64,000 bases of DNA. It comes from [Mycobacterium] manitobense (GTDB taxonomy: Bacteria; Actinomycetota; Actinomycetes; Mycobacteriales; Mycobacteriaceae). Both the position numbers and the translations under genes were made by a program. Numbering within the stretch: the stretch's first letter is position 1; each line of letters starts with the position of its first letter. Location: assembly GCF_025821665.1 (NCBI RefSeq), contig NZ_JACKSJ010000235.1:186001-250000 (forward strand), written 5' to 3'. Positions 43,253 through 51,879 of the stretch are shown piece by piece. Below the pieces are notes generated by a model. It did no database searches, was not told where the DNA came from, and saw only the letters and a program-made list of their open reading frames with translations.

Positions 43253-44287
43253 CTACTCGTAGACCACGTGGACTGTGCGGCTGGTGGGCAGCGACTGGCA
43301 GGTCAGCACCCAGCCCTCGGCCACCTCGTCGTCGTCGAGCGCGTCGTTGTTGAGCATCCGCGCGCTCCCGTCGACGATTCGCGCCATGCAGGTTCCGCAC
43401 GAGCCCGTCTCGCAGGACGCCGGCGCGCGCAGTCCCGCCGTCCGCGCCGTCTGCAGCAGGGTGTTGCCCGCCCGGTACTCCGCCGTGGTGGTCTGCCGGT
43501 CCAGTTCGATGACGACCTGTTCGGTGCCCTGCGACGATTCCGCCGCCCCGGCCGCCTCGGCCTCGTCCACCGCCACCGTGAAGCGCTCGAGGTGCACCCG
43601 GTCGCGCGGCGCACCGGCGGTGAGCACCGTGGCCTCCACGGTGTCCATGAACGGCCCCGGCCCGCAGATGTAGTGGTCGGCGCCGTCGGTGAGGCCGTCG
43701 AGAAAGTCCTCGATCGCGGATTTCGTGACGACACCGCGGTCGTCGTCGAAGTGGTGCGTCACCGACAACCGGTCGGGATGGCCCTCGGCCAGACGGGTCA
43801 GCGCGTCGGCGAAGATGACGCCGTCGCGGCTGCGGTTGGCGTAGAACAGCCGGACCGGCCGCGACGTCGTCGCCAGTGCCGTGCGGATCAGCGACATGAT
43901 CGGGGTGATCCCGCTACCGCCCGCGAAGGCGGCGATCGCATCGCCGTTCTCGCGCAACAGGAACCGGCCCTCGGGCGGCGCGGCGTGGATCTCGGCGCCC
44001 TCGGCCGCGGTGTCGTTGAGCCAGTTGGACACCAGCCCGCCCGGGTCGCGCTTGACGGTGATCTGCAGATCGTCCTCGACCGGCGCGGATGACATCGAGT
44101 AGCAGCGGCGCAGTTCGCGGCCGTCGACGGTGACCCGCAGCGTCAGGAACTGACCGGCCTGGTACCGGAAGCGCGAGGTGCAGTGCTCCGGCACGTCCAG
44201 CACAAGTGACACGGCGTCAGAGGTCTCGCGCACGATCCGCTTGATGCGAAGTGCGGCAAAGCCGTCCGAATCGGTGTGCTCGCTCAT
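43253..44287 (-). CDS. FAD/NAD(P)H [2Fe-2S] oxygenase reductase (KshB-like)
   Basis: A 344-residue three-domain reductase from the ATG at 44287 (MSEHTDSDGF). The FAD-binding RRCYSMSS is at about residue 60, the NAD site GGSGITPIMS at about 120, and a C-terminal plant-type [2Fe-2S] domain has CETGSCGTC and LTCQS. This is the domain order of KshB/phenol hydroxylase-type reductases. As the only such reductase among three Rieske oxygenases it may serve them all. A start at 44338 would cover the tandem palindromes and is less likely. Confidence 0.92.
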   Translation of the reverse strand: MSEHTDSDGFAALRIKRIVRETSDAVSLVLDVPEHCTSRFRYQAGQFLTLRVTVDGRELRRCYSMSSAPVEDDLQITVKRDPGGLVSNWLNDTAAEGAEIHAAPPEGRFLLRENGDAIAAFAGGSGITPIMSLIRTALATTSRPVRLFYANRSRDGVIFADALTRLAEGHPDRLSVTHHFDDDRGVVTKSAIEDFLDGLTDGADHYICGPGPFMDTVEATVLTAGAPRDRVHLERFTVAVDEAEAAGAAESSQGTEQVVIELDRQTTTAEYRAGNTLLQTARTAGLRAPASCETGSCGTCMARIVDGSARMLNNDALDDDEVAEGWVLTCQSLPTSRTVHVVYE

Positions 44288-44299
44288 CGCGGCCAATGA

Positions 44300-44335
44300 T
44301 ATCAAGTACTTGTCATTAATCTCAAGTACCTGATA
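44300..44335. promoter_or_regulatory. Two inverted operator-like palindromes (CAAGTACTTG)
   Basis: TATCAAGTACTTG (44300-44312, containing a perfect 10-bp palindrome) and CAAGTACCTGATA (44323-44335) face each other with centres 20 bp apart. They lie between the MarR stop and the reductase start. From memory the KstR2 consensus is AnCAAGnnCTTGnT, which these sites nearly match; the adjacent MarR protein is another candidate ligand. A related site occurs at 47879 and 61809. Confidence 0.6.
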
Positions 44336-44343
44336 CATCGCCG

Positions 44344-44796
44344 CTACTCGTCCACGTGATCGATGCGCATCTCGCGGCCCGTGCCCTGTTCGACGACACG
44401 GCTCAGCAGCTGGCGCAACGTCTCCTGCTCGGCCTTGGTCAGCACGCCGAACACCCGGTCGTGCGCGGCGATGGCGTCGTTCACGACGGCCGCGGCGACC
44501 ATGCGGCCCTGGTCGGTGAGGAATGCCTGCAGGATCCGGCCGTGCTGTGGGTCCTGTTTGCGTTGCACCAGCCCCCGCTTCTCGAGCGCGGTCAGGGCCA
44601 GCTGCACGCCCTGGGGGCTGATGAGCAGCCGCCGGGCCAGCTCGGCGCCGGACAGGCCGGGTTCGTCGGACAGCTGGCGCAGCACGCCGATCTGGGCGGT
44701 GCTCACCCCGTGCTCGCTCACCGCGTCGTTCACCGACGTCAGCGAGAAGTACCAGGCCTGCTTGAGCAGCCACAGGATGTTGTCGGTCTGCTCCAT
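44344..44796 (-). CDS. MarR family transcriptional regulator
   Basis: A 150-residue winged-helix regulator from the ATG at 44796 (MEQTDNILWLLKQ). The helix-turn-helix is about residues 45-75 (LSGAELARRLLISPQGVQLAL) followed by the wing EKRGLVQRKQDPQHGRI. It lies between an amidohydrolase and the reductase gene. Operator-like repeats at 44300 lie just past its stop. MarR proteins typically sense small aromatic or acidic compounds. Confidence 0.9.
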   Translation of the reverse strand: MEQTDNILWLLKQAWYFSLTSVNDAVSEHGVSTAQIGVLRQLSDEPGLSGAELARRLLISPQGVQLALTALEKRGLVQRKQDPQHGRILQAFLTDQGRMVAAAVVNDAIAAHDRVFGVLTKAEQETLRQLLSRVVEQGTGREMRIDHVDE

Positions 44797-44833
44797 ACCG
44801 GGCCTCTCCGATCGCTGTGCGGTGCGCTCGACG

Positions 44834-46114
44834 TTAGCTCTGCGAACCACCGCCGCGCTTGTGGACCCGGCCGTCCTTCATCACGAAGCGCACGTCGAGC
44901 GTGGTGGAGATGTCCGCGGACGGGTCACCGGGCACGGCGATGAGATCGGCGAGGTAGCCCGGGGCGATGCGGCCGAGTTCGTCGTCGGCGTCGATGAGCT
45001 CGGCGCTGGTGATCGTCGCCGCCCGCAGGGCCTGCATGGGTGTCATCCCGCGCGCCACCAGAGCGCGCAGTTCCTTGGCGTTCTGGCCGTGCGGGACGGC
45101 GGGCGCGTCGGTGCCGCAAGCGATGCGCACCCCTGCCGCGATCGCCTTCGGGAGCATGGCCTGTGCGCGCGGGAACACCTCCTCGGCCTTGCGGCGTAGC
45201 TCCGGGGCGATGCGGTCGATGGCCATCGCCTCGGTCAGGTAGGTGGTCGACACCAGGAAGGTGCCGTGGTCGACCATCATCTGGATGGTCTCGTCGGAGG
45301 CCAGGAAGCCGTGTTCGATGCAGTCGATACCGGCTCGGATGCACGCGCGGACGGCACTGTCCCCCACCGCATGCGCCGCCACGCGTACCCCCGCGCGATG
45401 CGCCTCGTCGGCGATCGCGGCGAACTCGTCGTCGGAGTACTGTTGCGCCCCCGGAGCGGTGCTGTGCGACATCACGCCACCGGACGCCGAGACCTTGATC
45501 AGCTTGGCGCCGTGCCGGATCTGGTATCGCACACACGCGCGCACCTCGTCGACCCCGTTGGCGATGCCCTCGGCCACCGAGAGCGGCATGATCCCGGGCG
45601 CGAGGCGCTGGAACACGGTGGGGTCGAGGTGCCCGCCGTAGGGCGTCACGGCATGCCCGGCGGGATAGATGCGGGGGCCGGCGTGCCAGCCCTGCTCGAT
45701 CGCGCGCTGCAGTGCCACGTCGAGCAGGTAGCCGCCGGTCTTCACCATCAGGCCGAGATTGCGGACCGTGGTGAAGCCGGCGTCCAGCGTGGTCCGGGCA
45801 TTCACCGCGCCGCGCAGCGTGCGGTAGGCGGGGTCGTCCTGCACCCCGTGCATCGGGCTGGGCAGGCCTTCGGGGCCGCCGGGGCCGCCGATCAGCAGGT
45901 TGAGCTCCATGTCCATCAGACCGGGGAGCAGCGTGACGTCCCCGAGGTCGATGTCCTCGGCCGCGTCCTGGGGAACCCGCTCGGGATTCACGGCCTGGAT
46001 GCGGTTCCCGTCGACGACGACGACGGCCGGTGAACGCACCTCGCCGGCCGCGACGTCGGCCCAGCGCGCCGCCCTCAGGACGATCGGGTCTGCGCCGGAT
46101 GGCCCGTCGGTCAC
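44834..46114 (-). CDS. Imidazolonepropionase-like amidohydrolase lacking the HxH motif
   Basis: A 426-residue amidohydrolase-superfamily protein from the GTG at 46114, which overlaps the small-protein stop (GTGA). It retains TTLDAGFTTVRNLG, AHAVGD, IEHG and CGTDAP, but the first metal motif, normally HxH after PGLID, reads DMELNL, so both histidines are replaced by Glu and Asn. It may bind a single metal or none. It occupies the place that TauD holds in the other two Rieske/small protein modules. Confidence 0.88.
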   Translation of the reverse strand: MTDGPSGADPIVLRAARWADVAAGEVRSPAVVVVDGNRIQAVNPERVPQDAAEDIDLGDVTLLPGLMDMELNLLIGGPGGPEGLPSPMHGVQDDPAYRTLRGAVNARTTLDAGFTTVRNLGLMVKTGGYLLDVALQRAIEQGWHAGPRIYPAGHAVTPYGGHLDPTVFQRLAPGIMPLSVAEGIANGVDEVRACVRYQIRHGAKLIKVSASGGVMSHSTAPGAQQYSDDEFAAIADEAHRAGVRVAAHAVGDSAVRACIRAGIDCIEHGFLASDETIQMMVDHGTFLVSTTYLTEAMAIDRIAPELRRKAEEVFPRAQAMLPKAIAAGVRIACGTDAPAVPHGQNAKELRALVARGMTPMQALRAATITSAELIDADDELGRIAPGYLADLIAVPGDPSADISTTLDVRFVMKDGRVHKRGGGSQS

Positions 46115-46461
46115 GGCACCGGTTCGGAGACGCAGTCCAGGCTGGTGGCCCCCGTGTCGGGGACCTTGGGCTGCTTCCAGCACTCGACCGGGAACGACAC
46201 CTGAATCATCGAGTACAGCAGGTGCATCAGGTTGAGCACGTCCTCGGGCAGGTCGTCGAGGCTGAACTTGTCGCAGTAGGCGATCGCCTCCTCCGCACGC
46301 GCGGTGACCGCGTCGTAGAACGCCTGCATGTCACGCATCGAACTGCTCAACCGCTTGGCGTAGCGCTCCGCCTCGGTGCCCAGGCACCAGTCGGAAAACG
46401 GCTCCAGGTCCGCGAATTCGGGGGGCAGCTTGCTCGTCACGGTCGTCTCTGTGGTCGTCAC
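46111..46461 (-). CDS. Small helical protein accompanying a Rieske oxygenase (copy B)
   Basis: A 116-residue homologue of the proteins at 40822 and 51880. Shared elements are LPPEFADLEPF, SMRDMQAFYD, EEAIAYCDKF, DDLPEDVLNLMHLLYS and VECWKQPKV. Two GTGs (46467, 46461) follow a GGAGG; the second has the better spacing, so 46461 is chosen. The start overlaps or abuts the end of the Rieske unit 2 gene. Role unknown; the recurrence next to Rieske oxygenases suggests a subunit or chaperone. Confidence 0.8.
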   Translation of the reverse strand: MTTTETTVTSKLPPEFADLEPFSDWCLGTEAERYAKRLSSSMRDMQAFYDAVTARAEEAIAYCDKFSLDDLPEDVLNLMHLLYSMIQVSFPVECWKQPKVPDTGATSLDCVSEPVP

Positions 46462-46463
46462 GG

Positions 46464-47729
46464 TCACACCTCCGCGGTCTTGCGCTGGTAGTCCTCGACC
46501 CAGGCGGCCGTCTCGGTGTGCAGGTGGCGGATCAGCACCTCCTGGTCACAGAGCAGGAAGTCGTCAAGGACCCGGGACTCGACCATCGTCTGGGTGGCCT
46601 CCAGGGTGTTGGCGTCCTGCAGTCCGTACTCCTTGAACGACACGGCGGCCAGCTCCTGGGCGATGCGTTCGCGCGGAGTGCGTGGCTGCGGGAAGTACAC
46701 CGTGCCCTCGAAGATGTGGGTGTTGTGCGACGTCGGCCAGTAGTGGTACGTCAGATACCAGCCCTGCCCCCAGAACAGGATGACGAAATTGGGGAAGAGC
46801 TGGAACGAGTCCAGGCCCCACGGATCGCACTTCGCCGGGTTGAGGCCCGGCGGCATCTCCCCCAGATCTTGGCCGTCCCATGGCCCGAAAAGCCCGCTCT
46901 GGCAGATGTCCTCGATCGGCTTGCGCATCTCGTCGGCCATCTCCCAGGCCCGCACACCGGACGTGCTCACGAGCCGGTGCGGACCTTCGATCCGGTAGTG
47001 CGGCGCCTCGAATCCCGCCTCGGCCGCAGCCTTCGAGTAGGCGGTGGGCGACTGGTTCGCGTGCAGGACGGGTGCGTGATAGAACTCCTGGAACGCGTCC
47101 ATGTAGAGCTTCCAGTTGGCCTTGACCTCTGAGCGGTACTGGAAGCGGGAGGTCATCTTGTCGAACGGATAGCCACCGAGATTGGTGATCATCGGTCCGA
47201 GGAAGTCCCGCAGCGGCTGCTCCGGCTCCTTCGCGAAGTTGACGAAGATGAAGCCTTCCCAGACGTCGCAGTGCACCGGCACCAGCCCGTAGCGACTCTT
47301 GTCCAGGTCGAAGAACTCGCCCTCCTGCTGCACGAAGGTCAGATTGCCCTCGAGGTCGTAGCGCCAGGCGTGGTACTTGCAGGTGAACTGGCGGCAGACC
47401 CCGCTGGTCTCCTCGAGCGGCATGTCGTTCCACACCAGCTTGTTGCCCCGGTGTCGGCAGATGTTGTGGTACGCCTTCACCTCGCCGGTGCTGATCCGCA
47501 CGACGATGATCGACGTGTTGACGACCTTGAGCTCCTTGGTGAAGTAGCTGCCCTTGCGCGGCACCTGCTCCACCCGGCCGACGTTGAGCCAGGCGCGCTT
47601 GAACACCGCCTTGCGCTCGATCTCGTAGAACTGCGGATCGATCGAATCCTCGTAGGACACCGGCCCGGTGCCCAGCTGCGGGTAGTGCTCTGTCCAGCTG
47701 CCTTCAGGCGGCTTCGGAAACCGGGCCAT
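46464..47729 (-). CDS. Rieske non-heme iron oxygenase, alpha subunit (unit 2)
   Basis: A 421-residue enzyme closely related to unit 1, with which it shares exact Rieske spacing: C91/H93 (CRHRG) and C117/H120 (CKYH). The mononuclear iron motif is EFYHAPVLH. The start at 47729 follows GAGGAG; the open frame further upstream is not used. It is divergent from the ALDH/EBP-like unit. No beta subunit is adjacent. Substrate unknown. Confidence 0.93.
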   Translation of the reverse strand: MARFPKPPEGSWTEHYPQLGTGPVSYEDSIDPQFYEIERKAVFKRAWLNVGRVEQVPRKGSYFTKELKVVNTSIIVVRISTGEVKAYHNICRHRGNKLVWNDMPLEETSGVCRQFTCKYHAWRYDLEGNLTFVQQEGEFFDLDKSRYGLVPVHCDVWEGFIFVNFAKEPEQPLRDFLGPMITNLGGYPFDKMTSRFQYRSEVKANWKLYMDAFQEFYHAPVLHANQSPTAYSKAAAEAGFEAPHYRIEGPHRLVSTSGVRAWEMADEMRKPIEDICQSGLFGPWDGQDLGEMPPGLNPAKCDPWGLDSFQLFPNFVILFWGQGWYLTYHYWPTSHNTHIFEGTVYFPQPRTPRERIAQELAAVSFKEYGLQDANTLEATQTMVESRVLDDFLLCDQEVLIRHLHTETAAWVEDYQRKTAEV

Positions 47730-47870
47730 ATCGTCTCCTCCTCGGTGTCGATCCGCCCCAGGCCGCCCGCCTTCGAGGCGCCGACTTGATTGTGTAGGCA
47801 ATCCGCCACGCACAGCGGCATTTTGGGCGATTTCCAGGAACCGACAGTGCTGACGGTATATGCTCGGCCG

Positions 47871-47896
47871 GGCAATCGCAAGTAGTTGATATTGCC
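47871..47896. promoter_or_regulatory. Operator-like repeats in the Rieske 2/ALDH divergent region
   Basis: GGCAAT (47871-47876) and ATTGCC (47891-47896) form an inverted repeat with a 14-bp centre that contains CAAGTAGTTGATA (47879-47891), which is one base off the palindrome at 44300 read on the other strand. GGCAAT occurs again at 47797-47802. Likely regulator site for one or both divergent units. Confidence 0.5.
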
Positions 47897-47920
47897 GATC
47901 ACCGAATGGAGGCACGGGGC

Positions 47921-49378
47921 GTGCGGTACGACGAACTGTTCATCGGCGGGACCTGGCGCACGCCCAGCACCGACGGGCGGATCGAGGTCGTCTCACCGCA
48001 CACCGAGCAGGTGGTCGCGAGCGTGGCGGCCGCGGCGCCGGCGGACGTGGACCTGGCGGTCAGCGCGGCACGCGAGGCGTTCGACAACGGACCGTGGCCC
48101 GGCACCGAACCCGCCGAGCGCATCGAGGCGGTGCGCCGCCTCGCCAAGACCTACGAGCAGCGCCGCACCGAGATGGCCGAACTGATCACCACCGAGATCG
48201 GCGCACCGATCAGCTTCTCCCAGCGGGCGCAGGTCGCGCTGCCGTGGTCGATGATCGACGCGTTCGCCGATCTCGCCGAGACATATCCGTGGCGCGAGGA
48301 CAGGCCGGGCCGCTACGGCTCCGACATCCACATCCGGCGTGAGCCGGTGGGCGTCGTCGCCGCGATCGTGCCGTGGAACATGCCCCAGTTCCTCATCGTC
48401 ACCAAGCTGATCCCGGCCCTGCTCGCGGGGTGCACCGTCGTGGTCAAACCCGCGCCGGAGTCACCGCTCAACGCCCTGCTGCTCGCCGAGATCATCGCCG
48501 AGTCCGACCTGCCGCCCGGCGTGGTCGGCATCCTGCCCGGCGACGGGACCGTGGGCGAACACCTGGTGCGCCACCGCGGAGTGGACAAGGTGTCGTTCAC
48601 CGGGTCGACGCCGGCGGGCCGGGCCGTCGCCGCCGCGTGCGCCGGGGACCTGCGGCGGGTCAGCCTCGAACTGGGCGGCAAGTCCGCGGCGATCGTGCTC
48701 GACGACGCCGACCCCGGCGCGGTCGCGGCGGGCGTGCGCTCGGCCAGCCTGTCCAACGGCGGCCAGATCTGCAACGCGCTCACCCGGGTCCTGGTGCCCG
48801 CCGCGCGCGCTGCCGAGTACACCGACGCACTCGCCGCCGAGATGAGCGCACTGGTGGTCGGCGATCCCTCCGACAGCGCGACGCAGGTGGGACCGCTTGT
48901 GGCGCAACGTCAGCAGGAACGGGTGCGCGGATACATCGAGGCCGGATCGCGGGACGGCGCCCGCCTCGTGGTCGGCGGCGCCGAGATGCCCGAAGGCCTG
49001 GACCGCGGCTGGTACGTCCGGCCGACGCTGTTCGCCGACGCCGACAACTCCATGCGGATCGCCCGCGAGGAGATCTTCGGCCCGGTGCTGACGGTGTTGC
49101 CCTACTCCGACGTCGAGCAGGCCGTGGCGATCGCCAACGATTCGGACTACGGCCTGGCCGGCTCGGTGTGGACCGATGACAGCGACGCCGGCCTCGACGT
49201 CGCCGCACGGATCCGCACCGGCACGTTCGGCGTCAACCAGGGTTACCCGATGGACCCGTTCGCCCCGTTCGGTGGCGTGAAGGCCAGCGGCTACGGCCGC
49301 GAACTCGGCCGCGAGGGAATCGACGGCTACACCGACACGAAGTCCATTGCCGTGGCAGCGGCGACCAAGGAGGCATGA
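47921..49378 (+). CDS. NAD(P)-dependent aldehyde dehydrogenase
   Basis: A 485-residue aldehyde dehydrogenase. It has VSFTGSTPAGRAV, ELGGKSAAIV and the nucleophile Cys in NGGQICNALTR; PFGGVKASGYGRE is near the end. The GTG at 47921 has GGAGG eight bases upstream. An ATG at 47906 lies partly in that ribosome-binding site and is less likely. It probably oxidises an aldehyde from a preceding alcohol oxidation step. Its operon partner is the EBP-like membrane protein. Confidence 0.92.
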   Translation: MRYDELFIGGTWRTPSTDGRIEVVSPHTEQVVASVAAAAPADVDLAVSAAREAFDNGPWPGTEPAERIEAVRRLAKTYEQRRTEMAELITTEIGAPISFSQRAQVALPWSMIDAFADLAETYPWREDRPGRYGSDIHIRREPVGVVAAIVPWNMPQFLIVTKLIPALLAGCTVVVKPAPESPLNALLLAEIIAESDLPPGVVGILPGDGTVGEHLVRHRGVDKVSFTGSTPAGRAVAAACAGDLRRVSLELGGKSAAIVLDDADPGAVAAGVRSASLSNGGQICNALTRVLVPAARAAEYTDALAAEMSALVVGDPSDSATQVGPLVAQRQQERVRGYIEAGSRDGARLVVGGAEMPEGLDRGWYVRPTLFADADNSMRIAREEIFGPVLTVLPYSDVEQAVAIANDSDYGLAGSVWTDDSDAGLDVAARIRTGTFGVNQGYPMDPFAPFGGVKASGYGRELGREGIDGYTDTKSIAVAAATKEA

Positions 49379-49379
49379 G

Positions 49380-50177
49380 TTGTCCACCGACGCGATCACC
49401 GGCCACGAACCGAATTTCGCCCAGCCGTGGGCACCGCACCGGCTGAGAATCTATTCCGGCACGGCGATCTTCACCACGGTGATGTTCGTCGGGATGACGA
49501 TCGGCGTCGGCGTCGGGCTCATCCCGCCGAGTTTCGCGGTGGACGTGATCGCCAACCTGCTGTTCGGCATCCCGGTGATCCTGCTGCCGTTCGTCCTGCT
49601 GTGGGATGCGCCGGGCGAACGGCGGACCCGCCTCGACAAGGCGGCCGAACTGACGTTGTTCTACCTGCCCTACACCGCGTGCAGCCAGATCGGCTACGAG
49701 CTGATGTTTCTCATCGGCCATCCGCTCGGCCTCTGGACGCCCACCGACGACCCCGGGTGGAAGTGGTTGTGGTGGCAGTACGCGCTGGCCGACACCAGGT
49801 ATGTCAGCGGCAACACGTGGATCTTCGCCCTCGAGGTGGTCGGGGTGCTCACCGGCACCATGGTCTTCGTGATGTGGACCCGGCTCGTCCGGACCACCCT
49901 GTCCGACGAATCGCGGATCCGCTGCCTGTGGTTCGCCTTCGTGGGCTGCGCGATCCTGATGAGCAGCACCGCCGTGTACTTCCTGGCGGAGGTGGGAGCC
50001 GGCTTCGAGAACATCGGTCAGGGCGCGTACGGCCTCTGGTTCAAGTTCATCGCCGAGAACGTGCCGTTCATCGTGCTTCCTCCGCTGGTGCTCTACTCGA
50101 TCCACCTGCAGATCGACTACCTGACGCGCCGGGCCGGCACCCGCACCCGCACCCGCACCCGCACCCGCGCCGGCTGA
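49380..50177 (+). CDS. EBP/EXPERA-like integral membrane protein (possible sterol isomerase relative)
   Basis: A 265-residue protein with about six transmembrane segments. The TTG at 49380 follows AAGGAGG by six bases; the ATG at 49375 is out of frame. The segment W131-x2-Y134-x3-D138-x-RY (WWQYALADTRY) and the Glu at about 152 match the pattern of emopamil-binding protein, the eukaryotic sterol delta8-delta7 isomerase family. GYELMFLIGH before it is consistent with the His/Glu region. The C-terminus ends in five Thr-Arg repeats encoded by a CACCCG repeat. A sterol or terpenoid substrate is suggested, not shown. Confidence 0.7.
   Translation: MSTDAITGHEPNFAQPWAPHRLRIYSGTAIFTTVMFVGMTIGVGVGLIPPSFAVDVIANLLFGIPVILLPFVLLWDAPGERRTRLDKAAELTLFYLPYTACSQIGYELMFLIGHPLGLWTPTDDPGWKWLWWQYALADTRYVSGNTWIFALEVVGVLTGTMVFVMWTRLVRTTLSDESRIRCLWFAFVGCAILMSSTAVYFLAEVGAGFENIGQGAYGLWFKFIAENVPFIVLPPLVLYSIHLQIDYLTRRAGTRTRTRTRTRAG
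50138..50167 (+). repeat. Hexanucleotide microsatellite (CACCCG)5
   Basis: Five perfect CACCCG units at the 3' end of the membrane-protein gene encode (TR)5. Unit gain or loss would change the tail by two residues without a frameshift. Confidence 0.9.
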
Positions 50178-50190
50178 GCCTGCGGCTCAG
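50174..50190. terminator. Hairpin between convergent genes
   Basis: CTGAGCC-TGC-GGCTCAG, a perfect 7-bp stem, overlaps the membrane-protein stop and the end of the LLM oxidoreductase gene. It may act in both directions. Confidence 0.5.
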
Positions 50191-51047
50191 AGGGTCTCGC
50201 GACCGTTCAGTTCGATGAGCGCATGGAGCTGCTCGAGGTAGTGCTCGAGCGAGCGGTGGACGAAGCGCGCGGAGAGGGTCGTCGTGCCGCACGCGGCCAG
50301 ATCGTGCAGCGCCTGCCGCGTCGCCTCCGGGTCCCCCACCGGGTCGAGTGCACGTTCGGCCGGCATCACCACTTCGAAATCGGGCGGCAACTCGACGCCT
50401 CCCAGCCACTCGGCGGCCTGGGCGGCGGAGACGTAGTAGGGACACCACCCGTCGGCGAGGGTGACGGCCCGCCGCAGAGAGCGCCTGGTGCGGCCGCCCA
50501 CCCAGATCGGCACGTGCGGCTGAAGCGCGCAGGGATCGACGGTCAGCCCGCCGAACGAGTAGAACTCGCCGTCATAGGCCGGTTCGTTACTCGGCAGCGC
50601 CGCCCGCAGCGCCCGCAGGGCATCGTCGGCCCGGGCACCGCGATCGTCGAACGGTGCGCCGAGCAGATCGAACTCCTCCCGCAGCGAGCCCACGCCGACG
50701 CCGAGTATCAGTCTTCCGCCGCTGACGTGATCCAATGTGCCGTAACGCTTCACGATGGCCAGCGGATGGTGGTAACCCAGCACGAGGGTCATGGTGGCGA
50801 ACCGGATTTGATGCGTCCGGGCCGCCACGTAACCGAACGTGGCGAGCGGATCCCAGTAGCGGGCGCCGCGGCGACCGGTCTCGGCGGCGGGAAGTCCGAT
50901 GTGCTCGCTGCACGTCATGTGGTGGTAGCCCAGCCGGTCCGCGGCCTCGGCGACACGGCCGATCGCCTCGATCCCGGCATCCTTCTCCCACCCCAGCGGA
51001 GCGCCCGCGACGTTGGTGACCACCGGCGTGGCGATGCCGAGCTTCAC
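50187..51047 (-). CDS. LLM-class F420-type oxidoreductase
   Basis: A 286-residue luciferase-like protein from a GTG that overlaps the TauD stop (GTGA). It has the TIM-barrel marks GYHHMTCSEHIGLP, FATMTLVLGYHHPLAIVKRYGTLD (within which LGYHHP is typical of the family) and SGGRLILGVGVGSLREEF. In mycobacteria such proteins usually use F420 and oxidise alcohols or reduce ketones or double bonds. Operon position after Rieske, small protein and TauD suggests a later step in the same pathway. Confidence 0.9.
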   Translation of the reverse strand: MKLGIATPVVTNVAGAPLGWEKDAGIEAIGRVAEAADRLGYHHMTCSEHIGLPAAETGRRGARYWDPLATFGYVAARTHQIRFATMTLVLGYHHPLAIVKRYGTLDHVSGGRLILGVGVGSLREEFDLLGAPFDDRGARADDALRALRAALPSNEPAYDGEFYSFGGLTVDPCALQPHVPIWVGGRTRRSLRRAVTLADGWCPYYVSAAQAAEWLGGVELPPDFEVVMPAERALDPVGDPEATRQALHDLAACGTTTLSARFVHRSLEHYLEQLHALIELNGRETL

Positions 51048-51874
51048 CGCAGCGGCTCCTCCCCCGCCAGGATCGTGCGGTGCATGAGCCGGCCACTGTC
51101 AGCGGCGTACGGCAGCGCCCGGTGCATGGTGCCGGTGTTGTCCCAGATCAGCAGGTCCCCCACCCGCCACTCGTGCCGGTACACGTACTGCGGCTGCGTC
51201 GCCCAATCACGAAGCCGGGCAAGCAGTGCGCGACTCTGCTCCACCGGCATGCCCTGGACGTAATCGGCCGTGGCACCCAACAGCAGCGACCTGCGGCCGG
51301 ACCGGTGTGTCCACACGACAGGGCATTCCTTGGTCGCGGACTTCTGCCAGAAGGCGATCTCGTCGTAGCTCATCTCGGGTGTCACGTAGTACTGCGACCG
51401 TTCCGCGCTGTGCACCACCCGCAGGCCGGCGATCCGGTCCTTGTCCGGCTGCGGCAGGTCGTCGTAGGCGGCGTAGGTGTTGCAGAACTCGGTCTGTCCG
51501 CCGGTGTCCGAGAGCCTCACCCCCCGCAGCAGCGTCGCCAGGTTCGGGTAGGGCTGCAGCGAGCCGTCGAAGTGCCAGAACAACGAACCCTTCAGGTACT
51601 TCGCGCGCTGATTCACCGTGTCGTCCAGCGAGATCTTGTAGATCCCGTCCTGCCCCTCTCCTGCCACCACGGTGCCGAGCGTCCTGGCGATGGCCACCTG
51701 CTGCTCGTCGGTGATCTGCAGGCCCCGGAAGAAGACCACTCCGCGCTGCTCGAGCGTGGCGCGGATCTGCGCTGCCACCCGCCCGCTGAGCAATGTCTCG
51801 ACGTCGGTGGTGATCTCACTGCCGATCCGCGGGGTGAGGTGGCGGATCTGCAACTGATCGGCGGCGGTGCTCAT
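51044..51874 (-). CDS. TauD/TfdA family Fe(II)/2-oxoglutarate dioxygenase, second copy
   Basis: A 276-residue paralogue of the enzyme at 39962 from the ATG at 51874 (MSTAADQLQIRHL). Iron ligands are H101-x-D103 (FWHFDG) and the distal His in GTMHRALPYA; the 2-oxoglutarate Arg is in RLMHRTIL. Both TauD proteins share TEFxNxYAAYD and PVVWTHRSGRRSLxLGA segments, so they duplicated together with the Rieske and small proteins. Confidence 0.92.
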   Translation of the reverse strand: MSTAADQLQIRHLTPRIGSEITTDVETLLSGRVAAQIRATLEQRGVVFFRGLQITDEQQVAIARTLGTVVAGEGQDGIYKISLDDTVNQRAKYLKGSLFWHFDGSLQPYPNLATLLRGVRLSDTGGQTEFCNTYAAYDDLPQPDKDRIAGLRVVHSAERSQYYVTPEMSYDEIAFWQKSATKECPVVWTHRSGRRSLLLGATADYVQGMPVEQSRALLARLRDWATQPQYVYRHEWRVGDLLIWDNTGTMHRALPYAADSGRLMHRTILAGEEPLR

Positions 51875-51879
51875 GTCAC

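Noticed and set aside
49375..49377. ATG overlapping the aldehyde dehydrogenase stop as start of the EBP-like gene
   Set aside because: It is out of frame with the membrane protein; the TTG at 49380 has the right frame and ribosome-binding site distance.
50138..50167. CACCCG repeat as a CRISPR-like array
   Set aside because: Units are 6 bp with no spacers and lie in a coding region; it is a simple microsatellite.
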